DNA of 64,000 nt from Nyssa sinensis (Eukaryota > Streptophyta > Magnoliopsida > Cornales > Nyssaceae), in contig CM018035.1 of assembly GCA_008638375.1 (NCBI GenBank), positions 29,187,807-29,251,806 on the forward strand. Reading direction: 5' to 3'. The notes under the pieces are model-generated. The model did not search any database and was not told the origin of the DNA. It was given only the letters and a program-made list of their open reading frames with translations. A program made the position numbers and the translations under genes. Positions 47,135 through 59,848 of the stretch are shown piece after piece (within the stretch, counting starts at the first letter, position 1; every line of letters begins with the position of its first letter).

Positions 47135-48779
47135 TGTAATATCCCGGCCCGGGATACCGGGTCATATGGCACGTATTACGAGACAATGAAAAAGATGTGT
47201 AAAGGTTTTTACACTAAAGAGAAAAATTGATTAATTAAATAATTAATTAATTTAATTTATTAGAATATATTTAATTGTTAAAATTAAATTCAAATAAACA
47301 CATATACACACATTATGGTGTATTGTGTGTGTGTATATTATCAAGTGTATGTAAATATGTATATATATAAATAAACTTTGTACACAAGGAAGGATACATA
47401 TATATAATATATATACATATGTGAACAGTGCAGTGTGTGTGTGTGTCGGCTAGTGTGTGTGTCTCCATGTGTTGGTGTGTGTGATATATTATATATAATA
47501 TACATATGTACAAATATCTTGCAAAAATCAAAGAGAAAGCTGAATATGAAAAAGTAAAATTTAATTTGTGTAAGGAAATTAATTGAGAAGTGAAGGGTTT
47601 CAGCCGTGAGGTCATGAGGGAAGAGAGAGAATGGAGGAGAGAGAAGGGTCGGTCACTTTCTCTATAAAATCCCAAGCATGTAAATTATGCTTTCTTCTTG
47701 CAAAAGAAACCAAAAGAAGAAGAACTAAGGAGAATAGAGGAAGAGTTGGAAGTAGAACAAGAGAGAAAACACTGTAAACAGGTAAAGTTTCCAATTTTTA
47801 CATTTTTGTCTCTCTAGAAATTTGAGCATGATAGGGACTGTTTTAAGTTTGATATGCACGTATGATGTTTAATATATGTATATAAGTATGTCAAGCATGA
47901 AATGGAGTATTAAAAACCACCAAAAACACCAAACCCATGAAAACTGCCATTGATGGACCTTGCTTGAAGCAGGTCTGAAAATCACATGATCAAAACCTTG
48001 TTTGGGTTATTGGAACCTCAACTAGACTCCAAGGGTATTCTAAAAACCTATACCCGCGACCATAAAGCTCAAAAATGACCCTCAAATGTCTAGTTACAGG
48101 TTACGGGTTTACACCCCAACCCTTTTAAAACTCAGTTTAAACCAATAATTAAGAACGAGATATGAATCCCCATGAAGAGAGGATCATAACAAACGAAACC
48201 CCATGAATTTTGGTTAAGAAATAAGCATGAACCATAGGTTATACAGTTTGGGTTATCATGGCTTAAATCCAACAATTGAACCATATTCGAAGCTTTAAAT
48301 TGATGCAAAAACATGTATTAAGATGTAGGAAAGATATTGGAAAAGAAAGCAGAGAAAATGGGTGCTCAAAACACCACGAAATTCAAACTGTAAAAATTTA
48401 GGGTTCGGTGTGAACAGTGTCGACCTCGTGAGGAAGACGACACTGTTCGGCATCGGGTCGGGCCGGATTCGGTTACGGGTCCGGTTCGAACCAGATCCAA
48501 CGCTCCGGTTATGTAAACGGTGGCGTTTTGGTTGAAATGTTTTAAAACCCTAGGGCTGACGTCAGCATTATGTCAAGAACCGGCTAGACCGGTTGGGTTG
48601 TAACTGAACCGGACCGGTTCACTTAAAATTCGATTGAACCCTCTAGTTTTCTGTTTTATTTAAAACTAAATAAACCAAGACTTTTGGTTATTACGGATTG
48701 AACCCTGAGCTTTAGAAAAATTATACTGAGGCCCAACTGAGGGAAAATTTATGCATTTAGACCCCTGGAAAAATAATTA

Positions 48780-49400
48780 AATAATTAATTTAATTATTTA
48801 ATGAATAAAGTAAAATTACTATTATACCCTTGGGTAATAAATAGAGCAAATGAAGTCCAAATTAAGCATATGAATAGTGTATCCTTACTATTTTGGATAT
48901 TCTGAGACTAATGGTAGGGTCCGTTTTACGAGACGGGGCCCAAAAAATAAAAACACGTAAGGGGTAAATGACCAAAATACCCCTTGACCAAAATTTAACA
49001 AGTTATTAGTGTATTCTTACTATCTCGGACCTTCTAAGACTAATGGTGAGGTCCACGACACAAGATGAGGTCCCGAACATAAAGATACGTGAGGGGGGTG
49101 AAATGACCAAATTACCCCTGGTACCTCAAAAGTCAAATTAAAAGCAGGGAAGGTCTAAATTGACTTTCTTTGACATTCCGGACTCAAAAATGGAGTCCAA
49201 ATTACGAAACGAAGTACAGAAAAATATGACACAAAAAATGATAAATGACCATTTTGCCCTTTTACATATAAAAGCCCAAATTAAATTCTTGGAAAGCCTA
49301 AACCGACTTTCTTGGACACTCCGGACTCAATGGTAGAGTCTATTCGACCAAAAGAAATGTCTAAAATAAAAAGACATAAAATTTGATGAATAGCATCTGT
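48780..49400 (+). repeat. Shared LTR sub-repeats, family-C example
   Basis: Four consecutive modules with 'gacta(a)tggt(g)aggtcc' or 'gactcaatggtagagtc' cores near 48909, 49031, 49181 and 49325, each followed by a 'gac(a)c(g)taaa..gaccaaattacccct' tract. Spacing is about 120-150 bp. Confidence 0.7.
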
Positions 49401-50884
49401 CAGATGACTATAAATTAGAGTAGTGCCAAAGTACAAATACTAAGGCGTGTACGAGAAATGAAATACGAAAAGACACGACACGTAAACATGTCAAATAAAT
49501 AACTTTAATTCAAAGTTAATGGAGCTCCCAGAAGAGTATAAATTGAAGTAAATTCAATTTCTAACGCATTAAATTGTGTCATAGGTTAAGAATACGAGTT
49601 ACGTTAAGTACATATGAATTTATGAAATCATTGTAGGATCTAATACGATTTAAGCATAAGTTAAGGAATATCGAGATGATATTACAATGAATGTGAAGTT
49701 GATGAGATATTTATGAATTGTTCTTAGGAACTACAAGGAAAGTGGGAAAGCGCATTATTAGCACTAACCCTAAAGAACCAAGGTGAGTAACCCTGTGTTT
49801 GAATTGGAGATTTAACTCCATGGATTTAAAAAGGTTTTAAGTTCAAAGATATGAAGTATTTGAAGTTTCAAATTCATTATTTACATGATGCAGTTTTAAA
49901 TTGTTCTATTTTATAACCCCATTGTGACATGCTTAGTGATTGGTTTCTGCAACAGTTTTTCCTTCAAATACTTTTCAGCATGTCTAGTTAAAATGCAATT
50001 ATTGTTAAATATTCTAAATTTGCTTATTTCAAGTATACGAATGTTTATTACGAATTTATGAAAAGTATCTATGAGAAAAGTCACATGATAAATATTTTAT
50101 AAGATAATGGTGCATAAGCACACAGACAGTATTTTAGGTTTCTTCGGATCTCATTGACCTGTCAAAAACCACATAGTCAGTATTTTGGGTTCTTATTGTA
50201 ACTCATTGACCTGTCATGTGAAATGCCCGGTAGCAGGATCTAATCCCCCAGGCATATGAGATATCTCCATTTATAAGTAAGATGGGAGTCCGGTTCGAAA
50301 CGGATTCCACTAATGGAAGTGATAAGATGACAAATGGTTTGAAAATGGAAGCAGGTTTTTACTCTCATTTTCAATATGCATATGTTTGAGTTTTATATAC
50401 TCTATTTAAGAAATACATGATATGTTATATGTTTTAAAGTTCATAAGTATAAGTTTAGCTTGAATACTTTAAATGTTTCAAAGCTACATGTTTTAAGGAA
50501 TGCATAAATTGTAACACCCCGATCCCGTGAAATTAATTAATACCGACTTACAGAATGATTTAGGGAATTAATCATAATCCCGACGGTCGCCATAGACCGA
50601 TTAAATAAAGAAAATGTCTGGAGGGAAGGGTACTTTACCCGAACCCAAATTACTGATTAATTCGGTGAAATAACGCCGTTTTAATACTAACGGAACCCGA
50701 ATTAGCTAACCCGAGAAATCCTGAATGATTAATAAATGACACGGAACCTCTGACACTGTAGATAACTGAAATATGAAACTCTCGGAACAAACCGCATCGA
50801 AAAAGGAGTTACGAATGAAAGTTATGAGGCAAACATCAAAAACTGAATTACTGCGCAGCCAAACGTGGCCTTAACCAAAAATGT

Positions 50885-50986
50885 GGAAAAAGGGCCAAAT
50901 GGGAGGCCAAGGGAATTGAACCCTTGACCTTTGAGAAGGAGTGAATTTTCTCAAAAAACTTACCAACTTGGCTACCATTACCTTGT
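50885..50986 (-). other. tRNA-like module, antisense in family-D solo LTR
   Basis: On the minus strand: A box TAGCCAAGTTGG (complement of 50963-50974), then a perfect 6-bp T-arm stem CAAGGG/CCCTTG with the 7-nt loop TTCAATT (50908-50926), then a run of five T (50887-50891) that could end Pol III transcription. The region between the boxes is about 36 nt. The two ends do not pair as an acceptor stem. Confidence 0.65.
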
Positions 50987-52599
50987 GCCCATATACACAA
51001 CTTAATGGTATATAACACTGAATTGCCCCAAGCTGCCACCCAAACTGACCAATGGCAATCCATGCAAACCCCACATGATTGACTGAATCACCCCTACATC
51101 AGCCCACCTCAGCTCACATGACTCTCTGATTTTCAGTCATCTCATTGATGTATATACATATAGAGATATTATGTATAGGTATACTAGGAGAAAATGGTGA
51201 TTCTCTAAAATCAAAATGTCTGCTATAATGAGAGACAGATCTGTTGGGGTAAGACATATAGAGTGAGAGGGCGGTTAGGTGAGCCTTGCATGTGTATGTG
51301 TTCATGGCTTGAGCGTGTATGTACAAGCTTGAGTGTGTGTGCATGGTGTGTCTTCAAAAATGGATGCACCAAAGAGAACTGAGGGCTAAGCAACACACGA
51401 CTGCACTGGTGCAACATGCACAGAAACCACAACAGAGCCATAGATGAGGAAATGAGGGCCACCCCTTGGAAGGTAAAACATTAAAACTACTCTGAAATTT
51501 CCTGTTTGAATTTTGGGTACTGTTTTAGATAGTTCTAATCCATATAGACTGTGTAAATAAGCTACTGTGAGACCTTAGAACTGTTCTAAATTAATTGGGA
51601 GGGTTGAATAGGGTAGAAACACCCAAAACCCGTAAACAGCCACCATGGATGGACCTTGAGTTGCAGGTCTGATTTGACCTCAACCGAACTGATTTTCAAT
51701 GGTCCAGAACTAATCTAGACACGAAGAGGGTTTAAAATATCGCCTTCCGCGACCCAAAACCACACTGGAGGACCCTCAAAACCGAACCTGTAAGTCTCGG
51801 CCATGGAACCCAAAACCTGAAATGAACACTTAAACTGAAATTTGTAAATGGGGAATTGAAGCCCCGGTCCTAAGGGTCACAACAAGCCAAACCTCTGCGA
51901 TTTGGTTGAGAAACGAAGGTGCACGACCGAGTTGCAGGTCTGCACAATAACGGAGTGGACCGAGCTCCATGCTTGGATTCGATCCATGAAACTGATGCCC
52001 AAATGTTGGCATGACATCCAGGAATGTTTTGGAATCAAAACATATTGAAAACTGTACCTGAAACATCACGAAATAGAAGAAGAAAATTTGTAGAAGTAGG
52101 GCAACAGCGCCCTGCGCGATGGGGAAGATGGAGTCGACTCGGCCGAGTTGGCCGAGTCATACTGAGTTGGCCCAGACACGTGTCGGCCAACGACAGTGCC
52201 ACCGTTTTAATGGAACGGCACCGTTTGGCTAAACTGATGTGTTTTAAAAAAATTGAATTCGGACCGTTTGGCAACTGAGTTAATAAATCAGAAATTGGGA
52301 AATTGATTTGGGGCCTATCCGAACCGAGAATAAGAAAGAAATTGGAATATGAGGGATATGTTATCCCGATTTTCTGAAGAAAGGTGAACCGGCTGGTTCA
52401 CCAAGGGTTTGGACCGGTCTAGGGTTTGGCTTGGTAAACCTAACGGTCTAGGGGCTTAATTGAAAGAAAATTAAAACCAGAACTTCTATAAATTGCACTG
52501 TGACCCCAAAACCTTCTGAATATCCGGTTCTGGCCCAGTTTCTGAAAATCTTGTACATTTAAGCCCCTGCTAAATTAATTAAATAATAAAATAATTATT

Positions 52600-53640
52600 T
52601 AATTATTTTATTAAATTGATAAAATTACAATTTTACCCCTGGACATTAAATATGTCAAACGGAGTCCAAATAAATTAAATAAATAGTGTATTTTCACTAT
52701 TTCAAACATTCCGGACTCAATGGTACAGTCCAAATTGGGAAATACAGTACCGAAAAATACAGACCTGTAAGTGATAAATTACTGTACTGCCCCTGATGGC
52801 ACCAGACCCAAATAAAAATAAAAGACAGTCTATTCTGACTATGTCGGGCGTTCTGAACTCAACGGTGAGGTCCGTTTAACGAACTGGAGTCCCGAAAAAT
52901 ACAGACACATAAAGTGTAAATGACCGTACTGCCCCTGATGCTTTCCAGGGTCAATTGAACATAACAGATAGTCCAACTTAATTATGTCGGACACTCTGGA
53001 CCCAATGGTGAGGTCCATTTTATGAACTGAAGTGCCGAAAAATATGACACGTGAAATTACCAAATTACCCCTGATACTGTACGAAGCCCAAATGAAGTCC
53101 GATTGGGACGAAACTGATACCGATAGAAACCCGAATACTGGTGAAACTGTCTACCCTAATAAATGACGAACCGGGGTCAGAATCTTACAAAACGTAAAAT
53201 GACCAAAATACCCCTGAGCACTGTGAGTGCAAGATAAAGGTCAATCTGATCTGATAAATTATCGTAAGTATAATTATGAACACTGAAGGGCTAAGTAAGA
53301 CTCCGGAACTGTCAACGCGTAAAACGAGAAATGACCGATGTGTCCCGACGGTCTAAAGTAGATACCAAATGAAGTCCAAGGGACTTACAAATTTATACAT
53401 GAGATATATGGGACGTTCTGAGGACCATGATAGGGTCCGGGGCAAAAATGACAAAATTACCATTTTGCCCCTAAGGCTAATAAGCACCTAACTGATACCA
53501 ATTTAAGTCTAAAAGACTTAGAACTTCATACATAAGATATGTAGACTATTCTGAGGACCATGACAGAGTCCGGGGCAAGAATGACAAAATTACCATTTTG
53601 CCCTTAAGGTCAAATAAGTGCTTAACTGATAACGATTGAA
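52600..53640 (+). repeat. Shared LTR sub-repeats, family-D example
   Basis: Modules built on 'ccggactcaatggta(c)agtcc', 'gaactcaacggtgaggtccg' and 'ggacccaatggtgaggtcc' at about 52712, 52855 and 52995, each followed by 'gccgaaaaata(c/t)agaca' and 'accaaattacccctga'. A second pair with 'gaggaccatga(t/c)ag(g/a)gtccgg' lies at 53420 and 53560, about 140 bp apart. Confidence 0.75.
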
Positions 53641-55648
53641 GTCCAAATGACTTAAATCATAATCCTGATGACTGCTAAGCCTAATTAAAGAATGAAATAG
53701 CCTCGGGTGAGACCCAGTGAAAGGGCGATAGGCTACTAGGCTGTCTTGGTGATCTGATAGATACCTAAGATGACAAATGAGACCTGAATGGATGAGTTCT
53801 GATCTGTATATGATTGATGATTATTGTTCAGGATATACATGGAGATGCCTGACGTATCTGGAGGTTATCGGATTGTTGTGCAAGGAGATAACCGTAACAG
53901 TTTGTGAGTAACCCTGACTCCTGAACTGGTGTATAAGTTCTATCTAGATACTGTATTTTGAAGCTCTGTACTGTTTTGAATGTTATACTGTTTAAAAAGC
54001 ATATATTTAATGTACGATATGCCTCGTCCTGATTGATATATTGTTCCGCTTTGTTCCGACTTGTTCAGTTTCGATATGTCTTGATCTGATTGATTTTGTC
54101 CCGTCTTACAATTGTTTTGTTCGGATCTGTCTTGTTCTGTTTTATGGTCTGTCTGATTTTATTCTGCTATGATGTGTCTGACTCTGGGTACCATTCTGAT
54201 TATGAGCGGTCTGGCATAAGCAGGCTTGATTATGTGCCTAACTGATATATTGTTGTTATGCCCTGTTATATTCCGCCCAGTACTGACTTGTTCTAATATT
54301 GAATTAATTGCCTATACTCTCGACTGATATATTGGCATCATGCACTGTTCCGTCTGTTCTGATTTGTTGTTCTGTTAGTTCAGTCTCGTTTTATTCTACT
54401 TAAACTATATTCGAGTAGATCTATAAAACTGTTATTCCTAAGCGATTGAACTATCCTTGTGATTTATAAACAAGATCGGGTTTGAAACCCATGACAGGGA
54501 ACCTGTGTTACTCACTGGGCTTTTCGAAGCTCACCCCATTCCCTAACATTTTTCAGGGATTATCTCTGATGGATTAGAAGACACCATGATATGACATGGT
54601 AGGCCGAGTGGCATTTCAAGTAAAGGATCTGACGGTACTGATCTGTAGAGACTGGATTCTTGTGGACTGATTCTGTTATTCAGGTGAGTGATATGATACG
54701 GCTAACCTGATTTACATGTACTGGGTAGATAATTATGGCTCATGGAAATAAACGGTACTCTAAAGATATTAGATATGCTCTGTACTATATGCCTGATTTT
54801 AGATATGCTCTGAACTTAGAACTGTTAACTGTTTTGGATTTAGACTTGCTCTGTGGTACATACCTTTATGGTAGATAAGTGAGTTGCATTCCCGTGACAC
54901 AAAGAAAAAGTTTTAAATTCCGCTGCGTCTGACCCTACAGTTGGAGTGCAATTCGTCGGAAAGTTCAGAAATTGCCTTTGGTTAGTCGCGTCGCGACCGA
55001 CTGGCAGTCACGTCCTCGACATCCGCGTAGGGTGGGGTTCGGGATGTGACATATATTCTGTATTCAAAGTATACGAACAATTGGCGGTGACTATTTTACA
55101 ACTCTTATGTACTAAACCACTGCTAATTGAAAACCCCATGACGAATACTGGAATTGCTCACAAGCTTAGATTAGCTTACCCGGACTTTGTTCGGACCCCC
55201 CTTTCAAGGTAATGCGGCAGACAGGGTCTTAAGGACGACGACAATGAGTCTAGCTATTTTTTTTGGAAGGATATGTTAAGTAGTTTCTTTTGAAGAACCT
55301 ATGAACACTAATAGTACGTTTTGTATTAATAGACAATGTAAGAATATGTAATAAGCCCTCAGGGCAATCGAATATGTATTGTATGAATGTATGAAGTCTT
55401 TAAGTTTTCGTTATACTCTGAATGTGTAACCGTGTATGCTATGTATGGAGCAGCAGTATCGGACGGATGTGCATAATTTAAAAATGAGAAAAGAAAAGAA
55501 AAAGTTTTTCACGCTTCCGCAAAACGTATGTTGCACATCTATTCGATACCGCTGCAGATGCGAGCCTTGTCTCGAGGCCTTCGGGTCTCGGGGCGGCGGT
55601 CGCGATCCGGTAATCCGCACAGGGTGGGTTTCGGGTCGTGACAAAGAG

Positions 55649-55975
55649 GTCCAAGTTACAAATGCTAACCTTTAGGTTTGAATCACTAAGGATGGAAGAT
55701 TCAGACACCTTTGTTGAGTCTTGTGCAAAATTGAGTGACATAGTGAATTCATTTTTCAACCTAGAGAAAAAATAAAAAGGACCAAAATAGTGAGTAAGAT
55801 CTTGAGATCTCTCCTCGGGATATTTCAACCCAAGGTCACTGCTATTGAGGAAAGCAAAGACATGGACTCACTTGTGGTTGATGAGTTAGTAGGTTTATTG
55901 CAAACCTTTGAACTAACTTTTAGGCAAGCTAAGTAGACTAAAAGTCTTGCATTAAGATCAACACAAGATGACAAC
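55649..55975 (+). pseudogene. gag: Copia gag, second part
   Basis: Continues 46785-47134: SKLQMLTFRFESLRMEDSD, then AKLSDIVNSFFNL, and after a frameshift near 55780 KILRSLLGIFQPKVTAIEES and VDELVGLLQTFELTF. This is the second half of the UBN2 domain. Similarity fades at about 55975, where LTR-like sequence begins; the rest of gag and all of pol are absent. Confidence 0.8.
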
Positions 55976-56659
55976 TATATGTTGTTCAGGCTATTCCTTA
56001 TATTTGTTCTGTTGATCTATCTTGGGATGTGCCTTTGAGATTTATCCATTTGTTAGTGACTGGCTATTAGGACATCCCTATTATTTATATCTCGACATGA
56101 TACTATTCTCATTCATTATGATTCTTATAAATCTTTTGAGCTAACCTTGACCCATCATGGCAGAGTGAGGAGTTTACTTACTAAGCTAAATTAGCTCACT
56201 CCATATTTATATCTATTTTTCAGGTAATTCTATAAAAGAAGAAACAAAATGAGACATCTAGTGGAGCTAGTAACGAGCATGTAAACAATATTGATGATGT
56301 GAACTCCAAGTCATGATTTTGAATGCGTATTCTGTAAGGCTGATCAGATAATATGTAATTATAATGTTGTATCATAAGTAGAGGTGTTAAACTTGATTAG
56401 TAAATCAGTGTTAAACTTGATTAGTGAATCATGATGATCTAAAAAGTACTTGGAGATATTTGATTGATGATTGTTGGAGTTGGGTTTATGATCAGATGAA
56501 TTGCATTTGGTGTAGCTTTCGCATTAAATAATGTACTGATTTATGATTTACTGATATAATTTATCAGTCTATGCAATTCATTTGATTTTGTATGGCCTGT
56601 CCGTGTGGTAGTGTCGGTCGTTGCCCTTAATCCGTATAAGGTGGGTTTTGGGTCACGAT
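55976..56659 (+). repeat. Chromovirus LTR fragment, 3' end
   Basis: It contains 'gtttacttactaagct' and 'tatatctatttttcagg' (about 56170-56224), matching the conserved 3' part of families C and D, and ends AAGGTGGGTTTTGGGTCACGATA, a decayed form of the GGGTCGTGACA terminus. The 5' part of this LTR is absent. Confidence 0.6.
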
Positions 56660-59600
56660 AAAAATGCAATATGATGCATGTGTAAAGAAATGAGAAGAAA
56701 GACCTTTAAAAAGCTCTTACAAAGTCTTGAACCCAAAACTAAGAGAAACAAGGACTTATACCAAAAAGAATAGCCATTAGGCCACAAGCACTTTTGTGCT
56801 ATATCAACCACATGATATATATATATATATATATAACATGAATGTATAGTAAGAAATTCAGAAAAATGGATAAATGGCAACACTCTATTGCACCCCTATT
56901 CCAACCAACTAGGTTGTATGCAAAATATCTACCTCATATATATGTATTATATATGTATTGCTTATGTGAGGGGTGTATTTCAAATCAACAGACCAGACCA
57001 TGTGTGTTTTGGCTAGAGAGAGATAATGAGGAAGAATAAAAAGAAAGAGAAGAAGAAGAAGAGGAGGAGGAAAACCAATGCATGCAGCCTCTAGAATCCC
57101 AGAAAGGAAGCAAGATAAGAAGAAAAATGGCTGGAAGAAGGGTGACCAAAGAGGGAGAAAACTAGAGAGAGAAAATGAATATTTATGGGGGAGGACAAAA
57201 CTGGACAAAGGTAAGGCCAACCTAATTCCCTTATTCAAAATCTGAGTTCATTTTGAGTAGAATAGAGGTAGAAAGTAGGCCCAAATAGGCCAAAAACCCT
57301 TGCAGGCAAAACTACTCTGGCATTAATGAGCTTTGAAACAAGCTTCAGAAAATACTTGAATTAAATCGAGCCTTAAGTATCAAAACTTAATAAAAACAAA
57401 AAAGGTGAACAATGCAAGAAAAATCAGAACAAATGGTTTCGGGATAAGCTAGAACTAGGAGATCATAGCCACAATTGTGAAAATCAAATTGAAGAGTTTA
57501 AATAAGTTTTTTTCCTATTTTAAGAACGTAAAAAGAATCCTTAGGGTCCCAGAACTCAAATGGAAGAAGAAAGGAGTGAAAATGGAACAGAAACACATCA
57601 AAACCGAAAGGAAAATTGATCGCCAAAAAAATGATGTTTGCAAGAGCATCACCTGTAACCCTCTATTTCTACAGCCCACGTCTGGCCAAACCCTATTCTG
57701 ACCTCAAATATGAAATCCTCATGGAAAATAGTTTGAACGCCGTTGGACCCATCGCCAGAAAACGTTTTCCAGAGTTCGACGTTGTCAGAAAGGTGATCGG
57801 TACCAGTAGCAACTTTGTTGACCAAGTCAACTATTGACTCGGGTCGGTTAATGGGTCAAGTCGAGTCGAATACTGGGTTTGGGCTGACCCATATGTAATT
57901 GGATCTAAAGGATTCTTGAAACGGTGTCCTTTTAATAAGTGAATGGCTTATGTCAAGCTTATGCAATGATGACATCATAAACCGATTGAACTGGTTGGTT
58001 CTTGACCAAGTCAAGTGCGTTCAGTTACTGATCCTTCACACCGTACGGTTTAGGTCATATAAGTTTCTAAAATTAAGTTTTGGCCCCAAACCTTTCTGTT
58101 AATTACGAATTGGCCTAGAAAAATAATTATAAATTATTTTTAAATCCTTGTTAATTATGGAAAATTATCGAAACATCCTTAAGCCAAAAACAGGCCATAT
58201 AAAGGCCAATTAAAATGAAAGAAGAGTCTAACCCAATGTTTTGGGGCATTTCGGTCTTAGTGGTGCAGTCTGATTTACGAAATTTGATCCTAAAAAATAT
58301 GAACGGGAAAATTGGAATAATTTCAATTATGTCATAATGATTAATTAAGTAATTAATTGAACCCCAATGACTATGAAAATACTTACCTTAACATTTTAAG
58401 ACATTTTCAACCCAATGGCAAGACCCATTTATGAAACGAAGTCTTAAAAATATAGACACATGAAATGTCATAATTGCCATTATGCCCTTAGAGATCCAAA
58501 AGCTAGTTAAATGTCAAAGATATCATGTTCTAACTTTCTTTGATGTTCAAGACTCGACAATGGAGTCCATTTTAACAAACAAAGTGTCGAAAAATGAGAC
58601 ATGTGAAAGTGAAAAATTATGAAAATGCCCTTAGGCTTAATATAAATCACATATATGCAAATTAAGTTTCGAAAAAGTCTAAACTGATTATCTTTAATAT
58701 TCTCGACTAACGATGATGTCCTTTTGAAAAAATTAAGCCCTGATAACAAACTAAAAAATGAAGAATACATCCTTATGACTTAATGAAATTACTAGAAGTC
58801 TATATATGAGATTAAAAGGTCCACGTAAATATTTTAAGGACCGATTGGACTCAAAAATAATTTCCAAATACGTAAATTGTGTACAGAAAAATATGGAACA
58901 TTAAAAGTATAAATTACTATTATGCCCTTGAAGGGCCAAATAAGCTATAAAGCATTGAGAACCCTAGATTGAGAATTTGAGGATCTCTTAATCAACTGTA
59001 ATAAGTTCAAAAAGAACTTTAAACACTAAATTGAGGTACCTAAATTAAATGTAAGCTGATTCGACATAGAATGTATTTTTTATCCATGATTATAGGATCA
59101 CCCAAATGACAAAAAATGGAACAAGGCTATGGGATAGCTATTATTGTACCAGTATGGGAATGCAATGCTAAGGATCCAATGTAAGTAAGCCCAGACCCTA
59201 ATATGTGGATCTTTGTTCTACCGATGTGGCCTACTTGATGACTGTCAATCCTTGTTTCTTGAAATTGTGCATCAATAAATTACTTTGAGTCCACAACCTA
59301 TTGGTCACTATAATTTCCATGTTGTGGAATTTGTGATCTGTTGAGATTCTATTGATTGTGAATATCTACGAGTCCTTGACTTTTTGATTTTATCTTATCT
59401 TTGTGATCATTGTGATCCTTTTTGTTATGGACATTTGTAATCTATATATATGTACATACCTTGTGGAATCCTTTTGCTGATGACACTATTTGTGACTACC
59501 CGAGATTATGCTTATCACAACACCTATTTTATGATGCTGATGACCTATGGGTCAGTGCTTGGAATTGATACCCAACACATAGTCTTGATGAGGACATGAT

Positions 59601-59848
59601 TTTGATAAGAGCTCTTGGTGCCATATAGGGGAACCCAGAGATGAGTGGTTAACCTAGATGAGTATTATTTGGGGGTAGTCGGGCCATATTTGTTGATTGC
59701 ATCTATTTGAGTCAATTTGTATATGTTTGATTCCACACCCTTTATTGATTTGATAATGTTACCTTTGGATGTGAAATATGCCTTTGAGGCTTATGTTTGT
59801 ATTTAATTTGAACCCTTTTGACTTTGGCAGCTAACGTGTTATGTTCAT
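56660..59848 (+). repeat. Chromovirus LTR fragment, body without ends (family E)
   Basis: It follows the usual LTR order: antisense tRNA-like module (56705-56790), (TA)n at 56813-56838, purine-rich leader (57015-57070), a 'gactcgggtcgg' tract near 57836, 'gatgacatcat' at 57967, shared sub-repeats at 58190-58930, and a donor-like 'atgtaagtaagc' near 59176. Neither the TGTAACACC start nor the GTGACA end is present. Small open frames in it are not convincing. Confidence 0.6.
56705..56790 (-). other. tRNA-like module in family-E LTR fragment
   Basis: On the minus strand the A box TGGCCTAATGGCTA (complement of 56771-56784) and B box GGGTTCAAGAC (around 56724-56734) are followed by a T run (56708-56712). 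The T-arm stem is weaker than in family D. Confidence 0.5.

Larger units (their letters stand above)
50510..55051 (+). repeat. Solo LTR, family D
   Basis: TGTAACACCCCGATCCCG to GGGTTCGGGATGTGACA, 4542 bp, inserted in the family-C solo LTR. Flanks are TAAAT (50505-50509) and TATAT (55052-55056), a target duplication with one change. The first 370 bp closely match the LTR starting at 63261. It has an antisense tRNA-like module (50885-50986), shared sub-repeats at 52600-53640, and a candidate intron from GT 53904 to AG 54556. No internal coding region is present. Confidence 0.85.
47135..55643 (+). repeat. Solo LTR, family C, carrying a nested LTR
   Basis: TGTAATATCCCGGCCCGG to TTTCGGGTCGTGACA, flanked by perfect duplication AAGAG (47130-47134 and 55644-55648). 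Without the nested LTR at 50510-55051 it is about 3.96 kb. It shares its 3' end and the paired 65-bp units (50110-50230) with the solo LTR at 11374-14955. GT-rich tracts lie at 47325-47485. Sub-repeats of the shared type lie at 48780-49400; TGACGTCA at 48557-48564; a GGTGAGTAAC donor-like site at 49783. Confidence 0.9.

Noticed and set aside
47313..47675. 120-codon minus frame with His/Thr-rich tail
   Set aside because: Runs through GT and TA microsatellites inside a solo LTR.
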